64,000 nucleotides of DNA, from contig OY970240.1 in NCBI GenBank assembly GCA_963715445.1, positions 248,001 through 312,000 on the forward strand, in the 5' to 3' direction. This document shows positions 40,845 through 52,256 of the stretch, piece by piece. This DNA is from JAAYBF01 sp963715445 (lineage in GTDB: Bacteria > Actinomycetota > Thermoleophilia > Solirubrobacterales > Thermoleophilaceae). Made by a program: the position numbers and the translations under genes. The first letter of the stretch is position 1; each line of letters begins with the position of its first letter. Below the pieces are notes generated by a model. The model ran no database searches. It was given only the letters and a program-made list of their open reading frames with translations, and had not been told where the DNA came from.

Positions 40845-41440
40845 CCCGCGGGCCCAGCCTCCCCGTACTCGATCTCGCGGATCGGCTTGGCCGGAGCTCC
40901 CGCCGCGATCGTCCGGGCCGGGATGTCGCTCGTCACGACGCTGTTGGCCCCGATCACGGCCCGCTCGCCGATCGTCACGCCGCTGGTGATCACCACGTTC
41001 GCCCCGCACCACACGTTGTCGGCGATCCGCGTCGGCCCCTTGCTGGTGAACCCCTGCCACGGCACCGGCTTATCCAGGTCGTCGAAGCGGTGCGAGCCAT
41101 CGGTGATGAAGCAGCCGTTGGCGAACATGCAGTGATCGCCGATCTCCACCAGGTCCACGGCGGCGACCATCACCCCGATGTTGAGGAAGCAGCCCGCTCC
41201 GATGCGGATCCTGCCGGGCGCGGGGGCGGTGAGCCACACGTTGGGCTCGAACAGCGTCCCCTCCCCGATCTCCAGGCGCCCCTCGCGCAGCATCTCGAGC
41301 ACCTCACCCTGGATCGGCCAGCGCGCGAAGGACCCGCGACGCGCCATCTCGCGATGGATCGCCAGCCGTCGCCAGAGCAGCGAGTCGCGCTCGTACCAGC
41401 GCCACTTGCGCCACCAGGTGCGCGTCGCGGTCAGGCCCAT
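40823..41440 (-). CDS. Acyltransferase with left-handed beta-helix (maltose O-acetyltransferase-like)
   Basis: 205 residues. Hexapeptide repeats span ~60-185 (IRIGAGCFLNIGVMVAA, IADNVWCGANVVITSGVTIGERAVIGANSVVT), followed by AAGAPAKPIREI, the usual end of the MaT/NodL/LacA group. The N-terminal ~50 residues are Trp/Arg-rich. It should acetylate a sugar or cell-surface glycan. ATG 41440, 20 bp after uvrA, so probably co-transcribed with it. Confidence 0.88.
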   Translation of the reverse strand: MGLTATRTWWRKWRWYERDSLLWRRLAIHREMARRGSFARWPIQGEVLEMLREGRLEIGEGTLFEPNVWLTAPAPGRIRIGAGCFLNIGVMVAAVDLVEIGDHCMFANGCFITDGSHRFDDLDKPVPWQGFTSKGPTRIADNVWCGANVVITSGVTIGERAVIGANSVVTSDIPARTIAAGAPAKPIREIEYGEAGPAGQPKRSS

Positions 41441-41460
41441 GGCATGCAGCTTCCGGCTCC

Positions 41461-44403
<2,943 letters not shown>

Positions 44404-44430
44404 GTATAGGAGTCTAGGGGGCGCGCCGGT

Positions 44431-44444
44431 CGAACACACGTTCG
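44431..44444 (-). promoter_or_regulatory. LexA (SOS) box upstream of uvrA
   Basis: CGAAC-ACAC-GTTCG is a perfect match to the actinobacterial LexA consensus. It ends 28 bp before the GTG start at 44403 and lies at the -35 side of the TAGACT hexamer, a position fit for repression. uvrA is an SOS gene in many bacteria. Confidence 0.82.
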
Positions 44445-44475
44445 CCTGCATCAGGCGGCGGGATCCGGCTTCCGG

Positions 44476-44883
44476 TCAGGCGCCGGCGCGCGAGTAGACG
44501 TCGGCGAGCAGCTCGTCGACGTCGTCCAGCCCGAAGCTCTCGCGCAGGTGGCGGGCCGTCTCCTCGCGGGACTTGCCGTCGAGCGCCATGCTGAGCGCCA
44601 CCAGCCGGGCGCCCTCCGGGCCTCCCCGGGGCTTCGACGGCTTCTCAACCAACGAGGCTTCTGCCCGCGCAGCCGACGAGGCTTCCGCCCGCGGTGACTC
44701 GTCCACCGCCGGAGCGGAGGGCCGGATCGGAGGCGATGCCTCCGACGGCTCGAGGCGCTCGGCGGGGGCGCTCGCCTGCGAGCTCAGCGAATCGACCAGT
44801 TCGCGGATCTCCGCGCGCAGCTCGCGCGCCTGGAGCTCCAGGCCCTCGGCGGCTGCCGCGAGTCTCCGAATCTGCGCTTCCAT
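44476..44883 (-). CDS. Conserved-looking coiled-coil protein between uvrA and uvrB
   Basis: 135 residues in three parts: an N-terminal helix of coiled-coil type (~1-36, RRLAAAAEGLELQARELRAEI), an Ala/Ser/Pro/Glu-rich linker (~37-90) and a C-terminal domain (~90-135, ARLVALSMALDGKSREETARHLRESFGL) that looks helical. No known family. ATG 44883 is 8 nt after TACGAT (44892-44897) and seems to have its own leaderless promoter. Position between uvrB and uvrA hints at DNA repair, but nothing in the sequence proves it. Confidence 0.72.
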   Translation of the reverse strand: MEAQIRRLAAAAEGLELQARELRAEIRELVDSLSSQASAPAERLEPSEASPPIRPSAPAVDESPRAEASSAARAEASLVEKPSKPRGGPEGARLVALSMALDGKSREETARHLRESFGLDDVDELLADVYSRAGA

Positions 44884-44919
44884 CAGCTCGGATCGTAGTC
44901 GTGCCGCGACCCGTCTGCG

Positions 44920-46971
44920 TCAGGCGCTGGCCTGGGCCTCGCCGGCCGGCTCGACCCCGCCCCTCGGCTGAGCTCTCGCCTGATGGGCGTCCAGCTCCCT
45001 GCGCAGCGCCTTGATCTCGTCGCGCAGCTTGCCCGCGTACTCGAAGCGCAGGTCCTCGGAGGCCGCGAGCATCTCCTCTTCGAGCTCGATCAGCGTGCGA
45101 GTGATCTCCTCCACGGACATGCGCTCGTCGGCCTGGCGCCTGCTGGAGCGGCTCGCGGGAACCTTCGACTCCCCTGTGAGGAACGAGCCGAAGTCGGCGA
45201 TGCCCTTGCTGATCGTCGCCGGCGTGATGCTGTAGCGCTCGTTGTGGGCGATCTGGATCGCCCGCCTCCGCTCGGTCTCGCCGATCGCCGCCTCCATCGC
45301 GGCCGTCTTGCGGTCGGCGTACATGATCACCGTGCCCCGGATGTTGCGGGCGGCGCGGCCGATCGTCTGGACGAGCGAGGTCTCGCCGCGCAGGAACCCC
45401 TCCTTGTCCGCGTCGAGGATCGCCACCAGCGAGACCTCGGGCAGGTCGAGCCCCTCGCGCAGCAGGTTCACCCCCACCAGCACGTCGAACTCGCCGAGCC
45501 GGAGCTCCCTGATGATCTGGATCCGGTCGAGGGTGTCCACCTCGGAGTGGAGGTAGCGGACCCGGATCCCGTACTCCAGCAGGTACTCGGTCAGATCCTC
45601 GGCCATCTTCTTGGTGAGCGTGGTCACCAGGGTGCGCTCGTTGACCTCGGTGCGCGCCCTGGCCTCGTTCATCAGGTCGTCGATCTGGTTCTGCGACCCC
45701 CGCACGATCACCTCCGGGTCGATGATCCCGGTAGGCCGCACCACCTGCTCCACGAGCCGCGAGGAGTGGCTGCGCTCGAAATCGCCCGGCGTGGCGGAGA
45801 CGAACACCATCTGGGGCGTGATCGAGAGGAACTCCTCGAACTTGTGAGGCCGGTTGTCCAGCGCGCTCGGGAGCCGGAACCCGTAGTCGATCAGGGTCTG
45901 CTTGCGCGAGCGGTCGCCGTGGTACATGCCGCCTATCTGCGGCACTGTCTGATGGGACTCGTCGATGAAGCAGACGAAGTCCTTCGGGAAGAAGTCGATC
46001 AGGCAGTAGGGGCGCTCGCCCGGCTTGCGACCGTCGAGGATCCGCGAGTAGTTCTCGATGCCGTTGCAGAAGCCAACCTCGCGCATCATCTCCATGTCGA
46101 ACTGCGTGCGCTGGCGCAGGCGATGCGCCTCGAGCGGCTTGCCCTCGGCCTCGAGCTCGGCGCAGCGGGCCTCCAGCTCATCGCGGATCTCCACCACCCC
46201 GCGCTCGATCGCCTCGCTGTCGGTGGCGTAGTGGGTAGCCGGCCAGACGGCGGCGTGCTCGAGCTTGCGGATCACCTCGCCGGTGAGCGGGTCGAACTCC
46301 TGCAGATCCTCCACCTCCTCACCGAAGAACGATGCTCGGTACGCGGTCTGCGCGTAGGCCGGGAACACCTCCAGCGTGTCGCCGCGCACCCGGAACGCGC
46401 CGCGCGAGAGGACCGTGTCGTTGCGCGAGTACTGGATGTCCACGAGCTTGCGCAGCGTCTCGTCGCGGTCCACCGGCTCGTTGCGCTTGAGCAGCACCAT
46501 CTGGGCGTTGTACTTCTCGGGCGAGCCCATGCCGTAGATGCAGGAGACGCTCGCCACGACGATCACGTCGCGGCGGCCGAACAGGGCAGCGGTCGCGGCG
46601 TGCCGGAGACGGTCGATCTCCTCGTTGATCGAGGAGTCCTTCTCGATGTAGAGGTCCTGCGCCGGGACGTACGCCTCGGGCTGGTAGTAGTCGTAGTAGG
46701 AGACGAAGTACTCGACCGCGTTGTCCGGGAAGAGCTCGCGGAACTCGTTGCAGAGCTGGGCGGCGAGCGTCTTGTTGTGCGCGATGATCAGCGCCGGCCG
46801 CTGCACCTGCTCGATCGTGAAGGCCATCGTCGCCGTCTTGCCCGATCCGGTGACGCCCAGCAGCGTCTGGAAGCGGTCCCCGGCCTCGAGCCCCGCGGAC
46901 AGCTGATCTCGTGCCGCCGGCTGGTCCGCAATCGCGGTGTAGGAGGCGTTGACCCTGAACGGAGGCACCAT
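44920..46971 (-). CDS. uvrB: Excinuclease ABC subunit B
   Basis: 683 residues. Helicase motif I GVTGSGKT, the damage-probing hairpin YFVSYYDYYQPEAYVP, motif II DESH, motif VI QTIGRAARN, and a C-terminal UVR helix pair (ELEEEMLAASEDLRFEYAGKLRDEI) that binds UvrC. ATG 46971 is only 3 nt after TAGCGT (46975-46980); the second codon is GTG, 6 nt after it, and may be the real leaderless start. No LexA box is seen here. The C-terminal ~25 residues are a low-complexity tail. Confidence 0.96.
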   Translation of the reverse strand: MVPPFRVNASYTAIADQPAARDQLSAGLEAGDRFQTLLGVTGSGKTATMAFTIEQVQRPALIIAHNKTLAAQLCNEFRELFPDNAVEYFVSYYDYYQPEAYVPAQDLYIEKDSSINEEIDRLRHAATAALFGRRDVIVVASVSCIYGMGSPEKYNAQMVLLKRNEPVDRDETLRKLVDIQYSRNDTVLSRGAFRVRGDTLEVFPAYAQTAYRASFFGEEVEDLQEFDPLTGEVIRKLEHAAVWPATHYATDSEAIERGVVEIRDELEARCAELEAEGKPLEAHRLRQRTQFDMEMMREVGFCNGIENYSRILDGRKPGERPYCLIDFFPKDFVCFIDESHQTVPQIGGMYHGDRSRKQTLIDYGFRLPSALDNRPHKFEEFLSITPQMVFVSATPGDFERSHSSRLVEQVVRPTGIIDPEVIVRGSQNQIDDLMNEARARTEVNERTLVTTLTKKMAEDLTEYLLEYGIRVRYLHSEVDTLDRIQIIRELRLGEFDVLVGVNLLREGLDLPEVSLVAILDADKEGFLRGETSLVQTIGRAARNIRGTVIMYADRKTAAMEAAIGETERRRAIQIAHNERYSITPATISKGIADFGSFLTGESKVPASRSSRRQADERMSVEEITRTLIELEEEMLAASEDLRFEYAGKLRDEIKALRRELDAHQARAQPRGGVEPAGEAQASA

Positions 46972-47042
46972 TTGACGCTAGCAGGCGCCCTGGCGCACAA
47001 GAGGGAATTCAGCCGGGCGAAGCGCCTACCGGACGCCCGCCG

Positions 47043-47702
47043 CTAGAGCCCGAGCTCGTCGTCGTAGGTCTCGCGGTAGGCGTCGCGGTGCTCCATCACG
47101 CCGTCCACGTAGTGGCGCGTCTCGGGGAACGGAATGTCCTCGGACACGTTGAAGCGCGCTCGGCCTCCAGCCCGCTCGATCCAGCGGTTCACGTTCGTCT
47201 CGCCGGCGTTGTAGGCGGCCACCGCCAGGACCTCGTCGCCGTCATACCGGCGCAGCAGGTAGCGCAGGTAGTAGGTGCCGTACGAGATGTTCACCTGCGG
47301 CGTGGCGAGATCCTCCTGCACGAATCGCGTGCCGCCCGAGTCGCGCGCGATGAACTCCGCGGTGGCGGGCGTGATCTGCATCAGGCCTCGCGCCCCTGCG
47401 TGCGAGGTCTGATCGCGGAACTTCGACTCCTCGTAGATCACCGCCGCCACCAGTGCGGGATCGAGGCCCTTCTCGGCCGCCTGCTGGCGGATGATGTCCT
47501 CGTGGCTCAGCGGCAGGGTGATCTGGCGCACCGCCTCGCCGAGCGGGCCCAGGCCCCCGATCGTCATCGCGGCCCCGACGCCTATCGCGCCGGCTGCGAG
47601 AAGCGCGAGAATTCGCACCCAGGGGGAGCCGCGGTGGCGCTTGGATCGCCGGGCGGACGCCTTGCGGGCGCCCCGCGTGCTGGTTCGTGCTGCCGGTGGC
47701 AA
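47043..47702 (-). CDS. Lytic transglycosylase (SLT family), membrane-anchored
   Basis: 219 residues: a basic cytoplasmic start (~1-28), one TM or signal segment (VRILALLAAGAIGVGAAMTIGG), then an SLT domain with catalytic Glu in VIYEESKFRDQ, GARGLMQITP and AVAAYNAGETNV. It cleaves peptidoglycan. Start is TTG 47702, 3 bp after the coaE stop; no good ribosome site is seen. Confidence 0.9.
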   Translation of the reverse strand: MPPAARTSTRGARKASARRSKRHRGSPWVRILALLAAGAIGVGAAMTIGGLGPLGEAVRQITLPLSHEDIIRQQAAEKGLDPALVAAVIYEESKFRDQTSHAGARGLMQITPATAEFIARDSGGTRFVQEDLATPQVNISYGTYYLRYLLRRYDGDEVLAVAAYNAGETNVNRWIERAGGRARFNVSEDIPFPETRHYVDGVMEHRDAYRETYDDELGL

Positions 47703-47705
47703 GGT

Positions 47706-48320
47706 CTAGAGCCCAATGGTGGCAAGGAGGCGGGACAACTCTGCCTTCAACTCCTCCGGGCTGCCGTCGTTGCGGACCGTGTGGTCGGCCCGGCGGGACT
47801 TCTCTTCCTGCGAGAGCTGGCGCCCGGCACGCTCGGCAACCGCTGCATGCCCTCTCGCGACGGCCCGCTCGGAGCGCACCTCCTCGTCGGCCACGATCGC
47901 GACGGTCGTGTCGAACACGGCCTCCATCTCAGCCTCGAACAGCAGCGGCGTCTCCACGACGGCCACCGGCGGCGGGTCTTCGAGCGCCTCGAGCTCGCTG
48001 CGCCACTGCGCCACCCGCTGCCCGACGAGCGGCCAGAGCAGGCCCTCGAGCCAGGCCCGCTCGTCGGGACGCTCGAAGACCCGCGTCGCCACGGCGGCGC
48101 GGTCGAGATCCCCGTCAGCGTCCAGGACGCCGGGGCCGAGAAATCCGGCTATCTGCTCCCGAACCTCTCGCGTGGCGAGCAGGTCGTGAACCAGTGCGTC
48201 GGTGGAGAGAGTGGCGGCGCCGAGCTCCGCGAGCGCCTTCAGTGCCGTGGACTTACCGGAGCCGAGGCCGCCGGTCAGGCCGACGAAGGGCACCCGCGCC
48301 GAAGCGGCGGGGCCGGACAT
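47706..48320 (-). CDS. coaE: Dephospho-CoA kinase
   Basis: 204 residues. P-loop GLTGGLGSGKSTALKAL, STDALVHDLL with the conserved Asp, and VETPLLFEAEMEAVFD. It is the last step of CoA synthesis. ATG 48320 follows the rpsA stop codon with no gap. Confidence 0.95.
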   Translation of the reverse strand: MSGPAASARVPFVGLTGGLGSGKSTALKALAELGAATLSTDALVHDLLATREVREQIAGFLGPGVLDADGDLDRAAVATRVFERPDERAWLEGLLWPLVGQRVAQWRSELEALEDPPPVAVVETPLLFEAEMEAVFDTTVAIVADEEVRSERAVARGHAAVAERAGRQLSQEEKSRRADHTVRNDGSPEELKAELSRLLATIGL

Positions 48321-49853
48321 CTAGTCCTCTTTGGTATCGCCGTCCGCGTCGGCGACGGGCTCGTCCTCAGCGGACTCCGCCTCTTCTGCTGCGGGCTCCT
48401 CTTCGGGAGCGGACTCCGCCTCGGCGGCAGGCTCTTCCTCGGCAGCGGGCTCTTCGGGAGCAGCCTCGGCCTCAGGAGCAGACTCCTCCTCGGCGGGCGG
48501 CTCTTCCTCAGGGGCAGCTTCGGCCTCGGGCGCAGACTCTTCCTCAGCAGCGGGCTCTTCAGCGGTGGGCTTCTCCTCGAGCGGAGGCGCCTCCTCGGCG
48601 GCGGCCATGGCCGCGCGCAGGTCGCTCACACCGCTGACCTCGGGTCCGGCGAAGACGTCATCGGAGAGCCCGAGGTCGCGCACGGCGCCGAGGTCGGACG
48701 AGCCTGACCCGCCCTCCATGTCCGGCGGCGGCTCGTTGCCCGCGACGCGCTTGACGCTCAGGGAGAGCCTGCGACGCTCGGAGTCGATCTCGAGCACCTT
48801 GACCTTGACCGTGTCGCCCGGCTCCACGACCTCGCGCGGGTTCTCGACGTGGTGGTGGGCCAGCTCGGAGATGTGCACGAGGCCCTCGACGCCGTCCATG
48901 ATCTCGACGAACGCCCCGAAGGTGACGACCTTCGTGACCTTGCCCTCGAGCTCGTCGCCCAGGTTGTAGGTGTCCACGATGCGCTGCCACGGATCCTGCT
49001 GGGTCTGCTTGAGGCCCAGCGAGATGCGCTGACGATCGCGATCGATGTCGAGCACCTTGACCGGCACCACGTCGCCGATCGAGAGGATCTCGGACGGGTG
49101 GTTGACGTGGCTCCAGGAAAGCTCTGAGATGTGGATCAGGCCATCGATCCCGTCGAGGTCGACGAACGCGCCGAAGTCGACGATGTTGGAGATCGAGCCC
49201 TCCACGACCTGGCCCGGCTGCAGGCGATCGAGGATCTGCTGGCGGACCTCCTTGCGCTCCTCCTCGAGCACCGCTCGGCGGGAGAGCACGACGTTGTTGC
49301 GCGAGCGGTTGAGCTCGATGACCTTGCACTCGATCTTCTGCGCGAGGAACTCGTCCAGGTTCTGCACGCGGCGGATGTCCACGAGCGATGCGGGCAGGAA
49401 GCCGCGCACGCCGAGATCGATGATCAGGCCGCCCTTGACGACCTCGATCACGGTGCCCTCGACGGGCTCGCCGGACTCGGCCGCGGCCTCGATGCGGCGC
49501 CATGCCTTCTCGAAGCGGGCGCGCTTCTTGGACAGCAGCAGGCGGCCGTCCTGGTCTTCCTTGGTGAGGACGAGCGCATCGACCTCTTCGCCGAGCTCGA
49601 CCTCGTCGGCCGGATCGACCGACTTCCGGATCGACAGCTCGTTGGAGAGGATGACCCCCTCGCTCTTGTAGCCGATGTCGACCAGGACCTCGTCCTGATC
49701 GATGCGGACAACCTTCCCGGTGACGACATCGCCCTCCTCGAAAAGGACGAGGGTTGCGTCGTAGTTAGGGACGATCTGGCCGTCGACTTCGATCAGCAAT
49801 CCATCTGATCCCTCGACGGCGCGAGGTGGAGTGAGCGTCTGTGTGTCCTGCAC
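48321..49853 (-). CDS. rpsA: 30S ribosomal protein S1 with acidic repeat tail
   Basis: 510 residues. Four S1 (OB-fold) domains are visible: ~32-105 (GDVVTGKVVRI), ~117-185 (GTVIEVVKGGLIIDL), ~203-272 (VEGSISNIVDFGAFVDL) and ~288-358 (LEGKVTKVVTFGAFVEI). Residues ~425-510 are almost only Glu, Ala, Pro and Ser in imperfect EEESAPEAEAAPEE repeats. GTG 49853 is chosen because it gives QDTQTLTPP and lies 10 nt after TAACCT (49864-49869); the frame to 49997 is shadow. Helps mRNA binding; in a genome with many leaderless genes its role is of interest. Confidence 0.95.
   Translation of the reverse strand: MQDTQTLTPPRAVEGSDGLLIEVDGQIVPNYDATLVLFEEGDVVTGKVVRIDQDEVLVDIGYKSEGVILSNELSIRKSVDPADEVELGEEVDALVLTKEDQDGRLLLSKKRARFEKAWRRIEAAAESGEPVEGTVIEVVKGGLIIDLGVRGFLPASLVDIRRVQNLDEFLAQKIECKVIELNRSRNNVVLSRRAVLEEERKEVRQQILDRLQPGQVVEGSISNIVDFGAFVDLDGIDGLIHISELSWSHVNHPSEILSIGDVVPVKVLDIDRDRQRISLGLKQTQQDPWQRIVDTYNLGDELEGKVTKVVTFGAFVEIMDGVEGLVHISELAHHHVENPREVVEPGDTVKVKVLEIDSERRRLSLSVKRVAGNEPPPDMEGGSGSSDLGAVRDLGLSDDVFAGPEVSGVSDLRAAMAAAEEAPPLEEKPTAEEPAAEEESAPEAEAAPEEEPPAEEESAPEAEAAPEEPAAEEEPAAEAESAPEEEPAAEEAESAEDEPVADADGDTKED
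48345..48590. repeat. Degenerate tandem repeat inside the rpsA tail
   Basis: The DNA that codes for the acidic S1 tail consists of imperfect repeats of GAG/GCC/GAA-rich units (plus strand: tcctcggcggcgggctcttc-like). Repeats such as EEESAPEAEAAPEE recur at least three times. Copy number may vary between strains by slippage. It is coding repeat sequence and not a CRISPR: no spacers of constant length. Confidence 0.7.
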
Positions 49854-49903
49854 GCGACGGCGTAGGTTAGCGGCGCGCCGCGTGCGCCGTCGCCCGCGCC
49901 CCT

Positions 49904-49930
49904 TTCGAGCCCCTCCGCGAGGGGCTCGAA
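49904..49930. promoter_or_regulatory. Perfect 12-bp inverted repeat between divergent rpsA and reductase genes
   Basis: TTCGAGCCCCTC-CGC-GAGGGGCTCGAA. It lies 51 bp before the rpsA start and 30 bp before the reductase start; relative to the reductase -10 (TACCCT, 49945-49950) it covers the -35 position. It could be an operator for one or both genes, or a hairpin. No U-tract on either side argues against a terminator. Confidence 0.5.
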
Positions 49931-49959
49931 GATCGGCTGCGAGGTACCCTGCGACGTCG

Positions 49960-51114
49960 ATGCCGGTACGACGCACAAAGCGCGGCGAGGAGCGCACGCC
50001 CCTCGCGGGTGACTTCGACGCCCTGATCTGCGGGGCCAGCTTCGCCGGCCTTGCGGTCGCCCGAGAGCTCGCCGGGGCGGTCCGCCCGAACGGCTCGCCG
50101 GCGCGGATCCTGATGATCGATCGCTACGACATCGGTGAAAGGCAGACCTCCGCCTGCGCCGTCCCGACGTGCTGGCTGGAGTCGCTCGACCTGATGGGAT
50201 CGCACCGCCAGACCTTCTCCGAGCTCGTCATGACGACCCCCTACGGCACGTCGCGCTGGGCTCTCCCCTGGTCGCTCTCGACATTCGACTACCGCGAGCT
50301 GTGCGACCTGCTGTCCCGCCAGGGCGACGCGGTCTTCGAGACCGCCAAGGTGAACGGACGGACCGGCGACACCGTCCACACCGACCGCGGCGACCTCACC
50401 GCCCCGCTGATCGTCGACGGCCTCGGCTGGCGGCGCATGCTCGCGGCGGACGGCGGCTACCAGCCGCCCGACGCACCGCTCTCCCGCGGCCTCGAGGTGC
50501 ACCCGAGCGGCCGGAGCGACGACATGGAGCTCTGGATCGACCGCTCGATCGTCCCCGCCGGATACGGCTGGCGCTTCCCCGCGGACGACGAGCTGCGCAT
50601 CGGGGTCGGTTCCTTCGACCCGCGCTTCCACGTCAAGGACAACACGGTCAAGCTCGCCGCCGACCTCGGCAAGGAGCCCGAGGGCTACCAGGGCAACTGG
50701 ATCCCGCACAAGCTCCGCCCGGCTACCGAGGACGGGATCTTCTTCGTCGGCGACTCGGCCGGCCACTGCCTGCCTCTCTCCGCGGAGGGGATCCGCACCG
50801 CGCTCTACTTCGGCATCGCCTGCGGCCGCGAGCTGCGGCGGGTCGTGGAGGGCGAGCAGACCCGCGAGGAGGCGCTCCGGAGCTACGGAGCCTTCAGCGC
50901 CGCCCACGAGCGCAAGTACACCCTGCTCCTCTACGCCCAGCGCCTCCTGCCGCGCCTGTGGCCCCGGCTCAGCCACCGCATGATCCGCGCGATGCGGCGC
51001 CGGAGGCTGGTGCACTGGGCCTTCGCGCGCTACCTGCGCATCGCCCCGCCAGAGTTCGTCACCGCTGCGCCGCCGGTCGAGCGCGAGGCGGCCCCCGCCC
51101 GCGTCGCCGCCTGA
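49960..51114 (+). CDS. FAD-dependent geranylgeranyl reductase-type oxidoreductase
   Basis: 384 residues. FAD site ALICGASFAGLAVAREL (third Gly of GxGxxG kept), a substrate region with CAVPTCWLESLDL, the second FAD motif GIFFVGDSAGHCLPLSAEGIRTALYFG typical of geranylgeranyl reductase and lycopene cyclase-like proteins. Reduction of an isoprenoid chain or a related lipid/quinone is likely. ATG 49960 is 9 nt after TACCCT, leaderless. Ends 18 bp before a strong hairpin. Confidence 0.87.
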   Translation: MPVRRTKRGEERTPLAGDFDALICGASFAGLAVARELAGAVRPNGSPARILMIDRYDIGERQTSACAVPTCWLESLDLMGSHRQTFSELVMTTPYGTSRWALPWSLSTFDYRELCDLLSRQGDAVFETAKVNGRTGDTVHTDRGDLTAPLIVDGLGWRRMLAADGGYQPPDAPLSRGLEVHPSGRSDDMELWIDRSIVPAGYGWRFPADDELRIGVGSFDPRFHVKDNTVKLAADLGKEPEGYQGNWIPHKLRPATEDGIFFVGDSAGHCLPLSAEGIRTALYFGIACGRELRRVVEGEQTREEALRSYGAFSAAHERKYTLLLYAQRLLPRLWPRLSHRMIRAMRRRRLVHWAFARYLRIAPPEFVTAAPPVEREAAPARVAA

Positions 51115-51132
51115 TCACGGCCCCAGAAAGCA

Positions 51133-51158
51133 CTCGACCCGCCGAGAGGCGGGTCGAG
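51133..51158 (+). terminator. Strong hairpin after the reductase gene
   Basis: CTCGACCCGCC-GAGA-GGCGGGTCGAG forms an 11-bp perfect stem with a 4-nt loop. On the plus strand it is followed by ACTGTTG; on the minus strand by TGCTTTC. It probably ends the reductase transcript. A second small hairpin (GTGGGG/CCCCAC) follows at ~51168-51184. The rest of the gap to 51291 is lower in GC and belongs to the 5' side of the DUF4268 gene. Confidence 0.6.
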
Positions 51159-51291
51159 ACTGTTGAAGTGGGGAACCACCCCACACGCGGCTGATACCCG
51201 GGCCAATCTTAGCGTGGCCCCCGCATCAAGTTTCATTTCAAGCACAGCAAATGTGCCGCCCGAAACCGCTCCGATGTGTTCTCATGTCGGC

Positions 51292-52251
51292 ATGAACGAT
51301 ATGAGCTTGGGCAGGCTGGAACGAATCGAGGACATCAGAACGATCTGGCAACACGAGCGCCACGATTTCTCCGACTGGTTGCTGAACAACGCGGAACAAC
51401 TGGCGGAAGTGCTGGGGATCGAACTGGAACTTGAAAACGCAGAGGAACCCGTCGGCGACTTCTGGCTCGATCTAATTGGACGAGATCTGACTCACGGCGC
51501 TGTACTCATCGTCGAAAACCAGCTTGAGGCAACCGACCACTCGCATCTTGGACAGGTACTTCTCTACGCCGCAGGCACAGGAGCTGGCACGATCGTTTGG
51601 GTAGCCAAGCAATTCCGTGCTGAGCATAGGCAGGCGCTGAACTGGTTGAACGAGAGCACCGACGAGGGCTTCCACTTCTTTGGTGTTGAAGTAGCTGCCG
51701 TTCGAATTGGCGATTCCCCTCCTGCGCCTCTTTTGACCTTGGTGGTACAGCCAAGCGACTCTCAGAAGCAAGTACGCGAGCGGGCGGACGCCAGCCGGCT
51801 CTCCGGTAAGGCGCGTTTGTACGCAGAGTTCTGGGCTCGCTTCATCGAACGAGTCAACATCGACTACCCCAAATGGACTCGCCGTCGGTCGGTTGTCCGA
51901 TCGGACAATTGGCTTGACTTCCCATCCGGGATTTCGGGCACCTACTTCGCCGCTAGCTTCGCCCAGGGAGCAAGACTCCGTCACGAGCTCTATATCGACT
52001 GTGGAGATGCGGATCGCAACCTTGCGCTTTTCAAGGCACTCGAAGCCCAGCGCGATGCCCTTGAGAACCACTACGGCCGTCCACTCATCTTCGAAGCCTT
52101 GCCCGACCGACGCGCCACGCGGGTAGCTGACTACCTCGACGGCGCCGACGTATCCCAAAGCGCACGGCACGACGAGTTCATTGACTGGTTCTTCGACGCT
52201 GGAGAGCGGCTGCGTCGAGCAGTTGCCGCGGCAACCTTGCCGGCGGCGTAG
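51292..52251 (+). CDS. DUF4268 protein with PD-(D/E)XK nuclease-like N-terminus
   Basis: 319 residues. N-terminal half (~1-150) has the pattern DFWLDLIGRD ... VLIVENQLEATDHSHLGQVLLYAAG; the Asp and ENQ with a following His are like a PD-(D/E)XK core with Gln in place of Lys. The C-terminal half (~180-315, FWARFIERVN ... ELYIDCGDADRNLALFKAL) is the DUF4268 domain. The gene is clearly lower in GC than its neighbours and uses AT-ending codons freely, pointing to transfer. ATG 51292 or ATG 51301 could start it. Often seen as an orphan or in defence islands; role unknown. Confidence 0.78.
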   Translation: MNDMSLGRLERIEDIRTIWQHERHDFSDWLLNNAEQLAEVLGIELELENAEEPVGDFWLDLIGRDLTHGAVLIVENQLEATDHSHLGQVLLYAAGTGAGTIVWVAKQFRAEHRQALNWLNESTDEGFHFFGVEVAAVRIGDSPPAPLLTLVVQPSDSQKQVRERADASRLSGKARLYAEFWARFIERVNIDYPKWTRRRSVVRSDNWLDFPSGISGTYFAASFAQGARLRHELYIDCGDADRNLALFKALEAQRDALENHYGRPLIFEALPDRRATRVADYLDGADVSQSARHDEFIDWFFDAGERLRRAVAAATLPAA

Positions 52252-52256
52252 CTCAG

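Noticed and set aside
44404..44451. Longer UvrA N-terminus from ATG 44451
   Set aside because: This stretch holds a LexA box and a -10-like hexamer and does not match the family N-terminus.
48345..48590. Repeat cluster as a CRISPR array
   Set aside because: Units are in frame with rpsA, degenerate and without unique spacers; no cas genes in the window.
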